From NCBI GenBank assembly GCA_003486725.1, contig DNGD01000083.1:1-7042 (forward strand): DNA of 7,042 nucleotides. The letters are read 5' to 3'. A program made the position numbers and the translations under genes. A model generated the notes under the pieces. That model was not told where the DNA came from, did no database searches, and worked only from the letters and a program-made list of their open reading frames with translations. Numbering within the stretch: the stretch's first letter is position 1; each line of letters opens with the position of its first letter. This stretch comes from Rhodospirillaceae bacterium. GTDB lineage: Bacteria > Pseudomonadota > Alphaproteobacteria > UBA9219. Below, piece by piece: positions 6,037 to 7,042 of the stretch.

Positions 6037-6043
6037 TTATAAT
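6015..6043 (+). promoter_or_regulatory. Extended -10 promoter of the 6074 gene
   Basis: TATAAT at 6038-6043 is preceded by TG at 6035-6036, forming TGTTATAAT, an extended -10 that tolerates a weak -35. The -35 candidate TTAAAG (6015-6020) lies 17 nt upstream. Transcription would start near 6050, leaving about 24 nt before the ATG at 6074. Confidence 0.55.
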
Positions 6044-6073
6044 GTTTTCGTTGTTCCATTAAGGAGATGACAA

Positions 6074-6601
6074 ATGCATCTTGTCGCCATCAGAGCGGAT
6101 CGTCTTTTGGGATACGATCTGAAAAATAACGATCCTTGGGAGGCAGAGGTCAAGCGTTCGCGTCATTTTATCTTCTCCCATGACAGGCGCGAACTTGAAG
6201 TCATCATTCCTGAAATTGAAGAATGCATGATAGACATCAACGCAGTGCCGAAAATTATCCAGCATACAATTTTTTATACGAACGACGATCCGGATAAAAA
6301 ACGAACCTGCACCGTATGGGTGATCCCGGATGTGCCTACTTTAGGCGTCGTTCATCTAAAGGCGATGGAAGGGAAAAAAATGGAAATCGTCCTTGATACC
6401 TTTACCCGTGCCAACATACTCCTGAATAACAGTGAAAAGTTACTGGATTCTCCCAAGGAACCCGGCCCCTTTGATTCACTCTTTCGTGCGGAACCCACGT
6501 GCAACACGGTTTTGATCTGGCATAACCCGAAATATATCTCGTGTACTAAGCCGCTCGCTGCTGACAATACGCGATCAGATCCGCTACGCTGCCAACCTTA
6601 A
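6074..6601 (+). CDS. Unrecognised 175-residue protein between ribB and ribH, opposite strand
   Basis: I do not recognise the family. The start ATG 6074 has a strong Shine-Dalgarno AAGGAG (6061-6066) with a 7-nt spacer and good promoters upstream, so expression is likely. The product is soluble and mixed alpha/beta: an N-terminal strand (HLVAIRA), a charged region with [20 protein letters not shown] (31-50), alternating strands around [11 protein letters not shown] and TCTVWVIPD (about 61-86), [20 protein letters not shown] (91-110), then a less ordered end. There are five Cys residues (51, 79, 143, 157, 173) but no clear metal motif, signal peptide or membrane helix. Residues from about 158 on are read from the antisense of the ribB end, so this tail may be an extension gained when the original stop was lost. 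It sits opposite to and between ribB and ribH, and looks less GC-rich than its neighbours, which suggests acquisition. Confidence 0.75.
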   Translation: MHLVAIRADRLLGYDLKNNDPWEAEVKRSRHFIFSHDRRELEVIIPEIEECMIDINAVPKIIQHTIFYTNDDPDKKRTCTVWVIPDVPTLGVVHLKAMEGKKMEIVLDTFTRANILLNNSEKLLDSPKEPGPFDSLFRAEPTCNTVLIWHNPKYISCTKPLAADNTRSDPLRCQP

Positions 6602-7042
6602 GCCCGGGTTTTTGAGCGAAGGGGAGTAGGTCGGGCAGACGCGCCATAGAGCCGTCTTCTCGTAGAATTTCGCACAGCACGCTCGCCGGATAGTGACCCG
6701 CCAGACGCGCAATATCGACGCCCGCCTCGGTGTGTCCGGCACGGGTCAGCACGCCGCCCGCCTGCGCCACCAGCGGAAAGATATGCCCCGGCACGACGAC
6801 ATCCGCCGCGCCCTTGGCCTCATCAATCGCAACCGTAATGGTGTGGGCACGATCAAAGGCGGAGATGCCGGTCGTGACGCCCTCTTTCGCTTCAATCGAG
6901 ACGGTGAAATTTGTGTGAAACTGGCTATCATTCTCACCGCGCAACATCATCGGCAATTCAAGTTTGCGCGCGCGGTCTTCTTCAATCGCCAGACACACAA
7001 GGCCGCGCCCATGCGTGACCATAAAGTTAATCACGGACGCGG
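6546..7042 (-). CDS. ribB: 3,4-dihydroxy-2-butanone 4-phosphate synthase (RibB), N-terminus beyond the window
   Basis: The enzyme converts ribulose 5-phosphate to 3,4-dihydroxy-2-butanone 4-phosphate plus formate, supplying the four-carbon unit used by RibH. 164 complete codons are visible. Family signatures are [36 protein letters not shown], the [14 protein letters not shown] stretch with the catalytic-type His, and PASVLCEI with the acidic residue that completes the site. The N-terminal acidic substrate loop (roughly 40 residues) is outside the window, so the true start is unseen; the GTG at 7034 is internal. It stops soon after [13 protein letters not shown], where monofunctional RibB proteins end, so no GTP cyclohydrolase II domain is fused. 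Its 3' end overlaps the end of the opposite-strand gene by 56 bp. Confidence 0.95.
   Translation of the reverse strand, partial: ASVINFMVTHGRGLVCLAIEEDRARKLELPMMLRGENDSQFHTNFTVSIEAKEGVTTGISAFDRAHTITVAIDEAKGAADVVVPGHIFPLVAQAGGVLTRAGHTEAGVDIARLAGHYPASVLCEILREDGSMARLPDLLPFAQKPGLKVGSVADLIAYCQQRAA

Noticed and set aside
5885..6073. FMN riboswitch upstream of ribH
   Set aside because: None of the conserved FMN-element blocks is recognisable in either orientation in this AT-rich stretch.
6546..6601. ribB as a bifunctional ribBA truncated by the neighbouring gene
   Set aside because: The protein ends right after the [13 protein letters not shown] helix, which is where ordinary monofunctional RibB proteins end, so no loss is needed to explain it.
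1..7042. tRNA, CRISPR array, transposase, integrase or attachment-site duplication explaining the accessory genes
   Set aside because: I read both strands for tRNA arm motifs, regular spacers, transposase-like frames and terminal repeats and found none that hold up.

Overview
The window looks like chromosomal DNA from an alphaproteobacterium. A conserved housekeeping block lies on the minus strand: the end of a 3,4-dihydroxy-2-butanone 4-phosphate synthase (RibB), lumazine synthase (RibH), the antitermination factor NusB, a secreted FliL-like protein, and a K+-independent membrane pyrophosphatase (HppA). The riboflavin/nusB cluster close to hppA is an arrangement I associate with Alphaproteobacteria. 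That placement is inference from gene order and protein flavour. No rRNA, tRNA, CRISPR array or transposase is visible.

Layout. Positions 1-1930 (minus) hold hppA, cut off by the left window edge. Positions 1931-2480 have no gene but carry the hppA leader and a good sigma-70-type promoter pointing right, with nested inverted repeats around its -35 box. Positions 2481-4286 (plus) hold an unrecognised gene set: a 289-residue protein made of two gap-free 135-residue repeats, then a 208-residue protein with a clustered set of cysteines, then an open frame that continues that second gene in the same frame after one TAA codon. Positions 4296-5884 (minus) hold the FliL-like gene, nusB and ribH. Positions 5885-6073 are a divergent promoter region with two exact TATAAT boxes. 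Positions 6074-6601 (plus) hold an unrecognised 175-residue gene whose 3' end overlaps the 3' end of ribB by 56 bp. ribB runs off the right edge.

How it fits together. RibB and RibH together make 6,7-dimethyl-8-ribityllumazine, the direct precursor of riboflavin. NusB is tightly coupled behind ribH (3 nt gap). HppA uses pyrophosphate, a waste product of biosynthesis, to pump protons. The plus-strand genes (2481-4286 and 6074-6601) look less GC-rich by eye, have no recognisable family, and lie against the direction of the housekeeping block. They appear to be accessory genes placed between conserved ones.

The most interesting points are the duplicated 135-residue unknown domain, the single in-frame stop in the second gene of that set, and the orphan gene lying opposite ribB and ribH. 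None of these is proven to be a new system from sequence alone.
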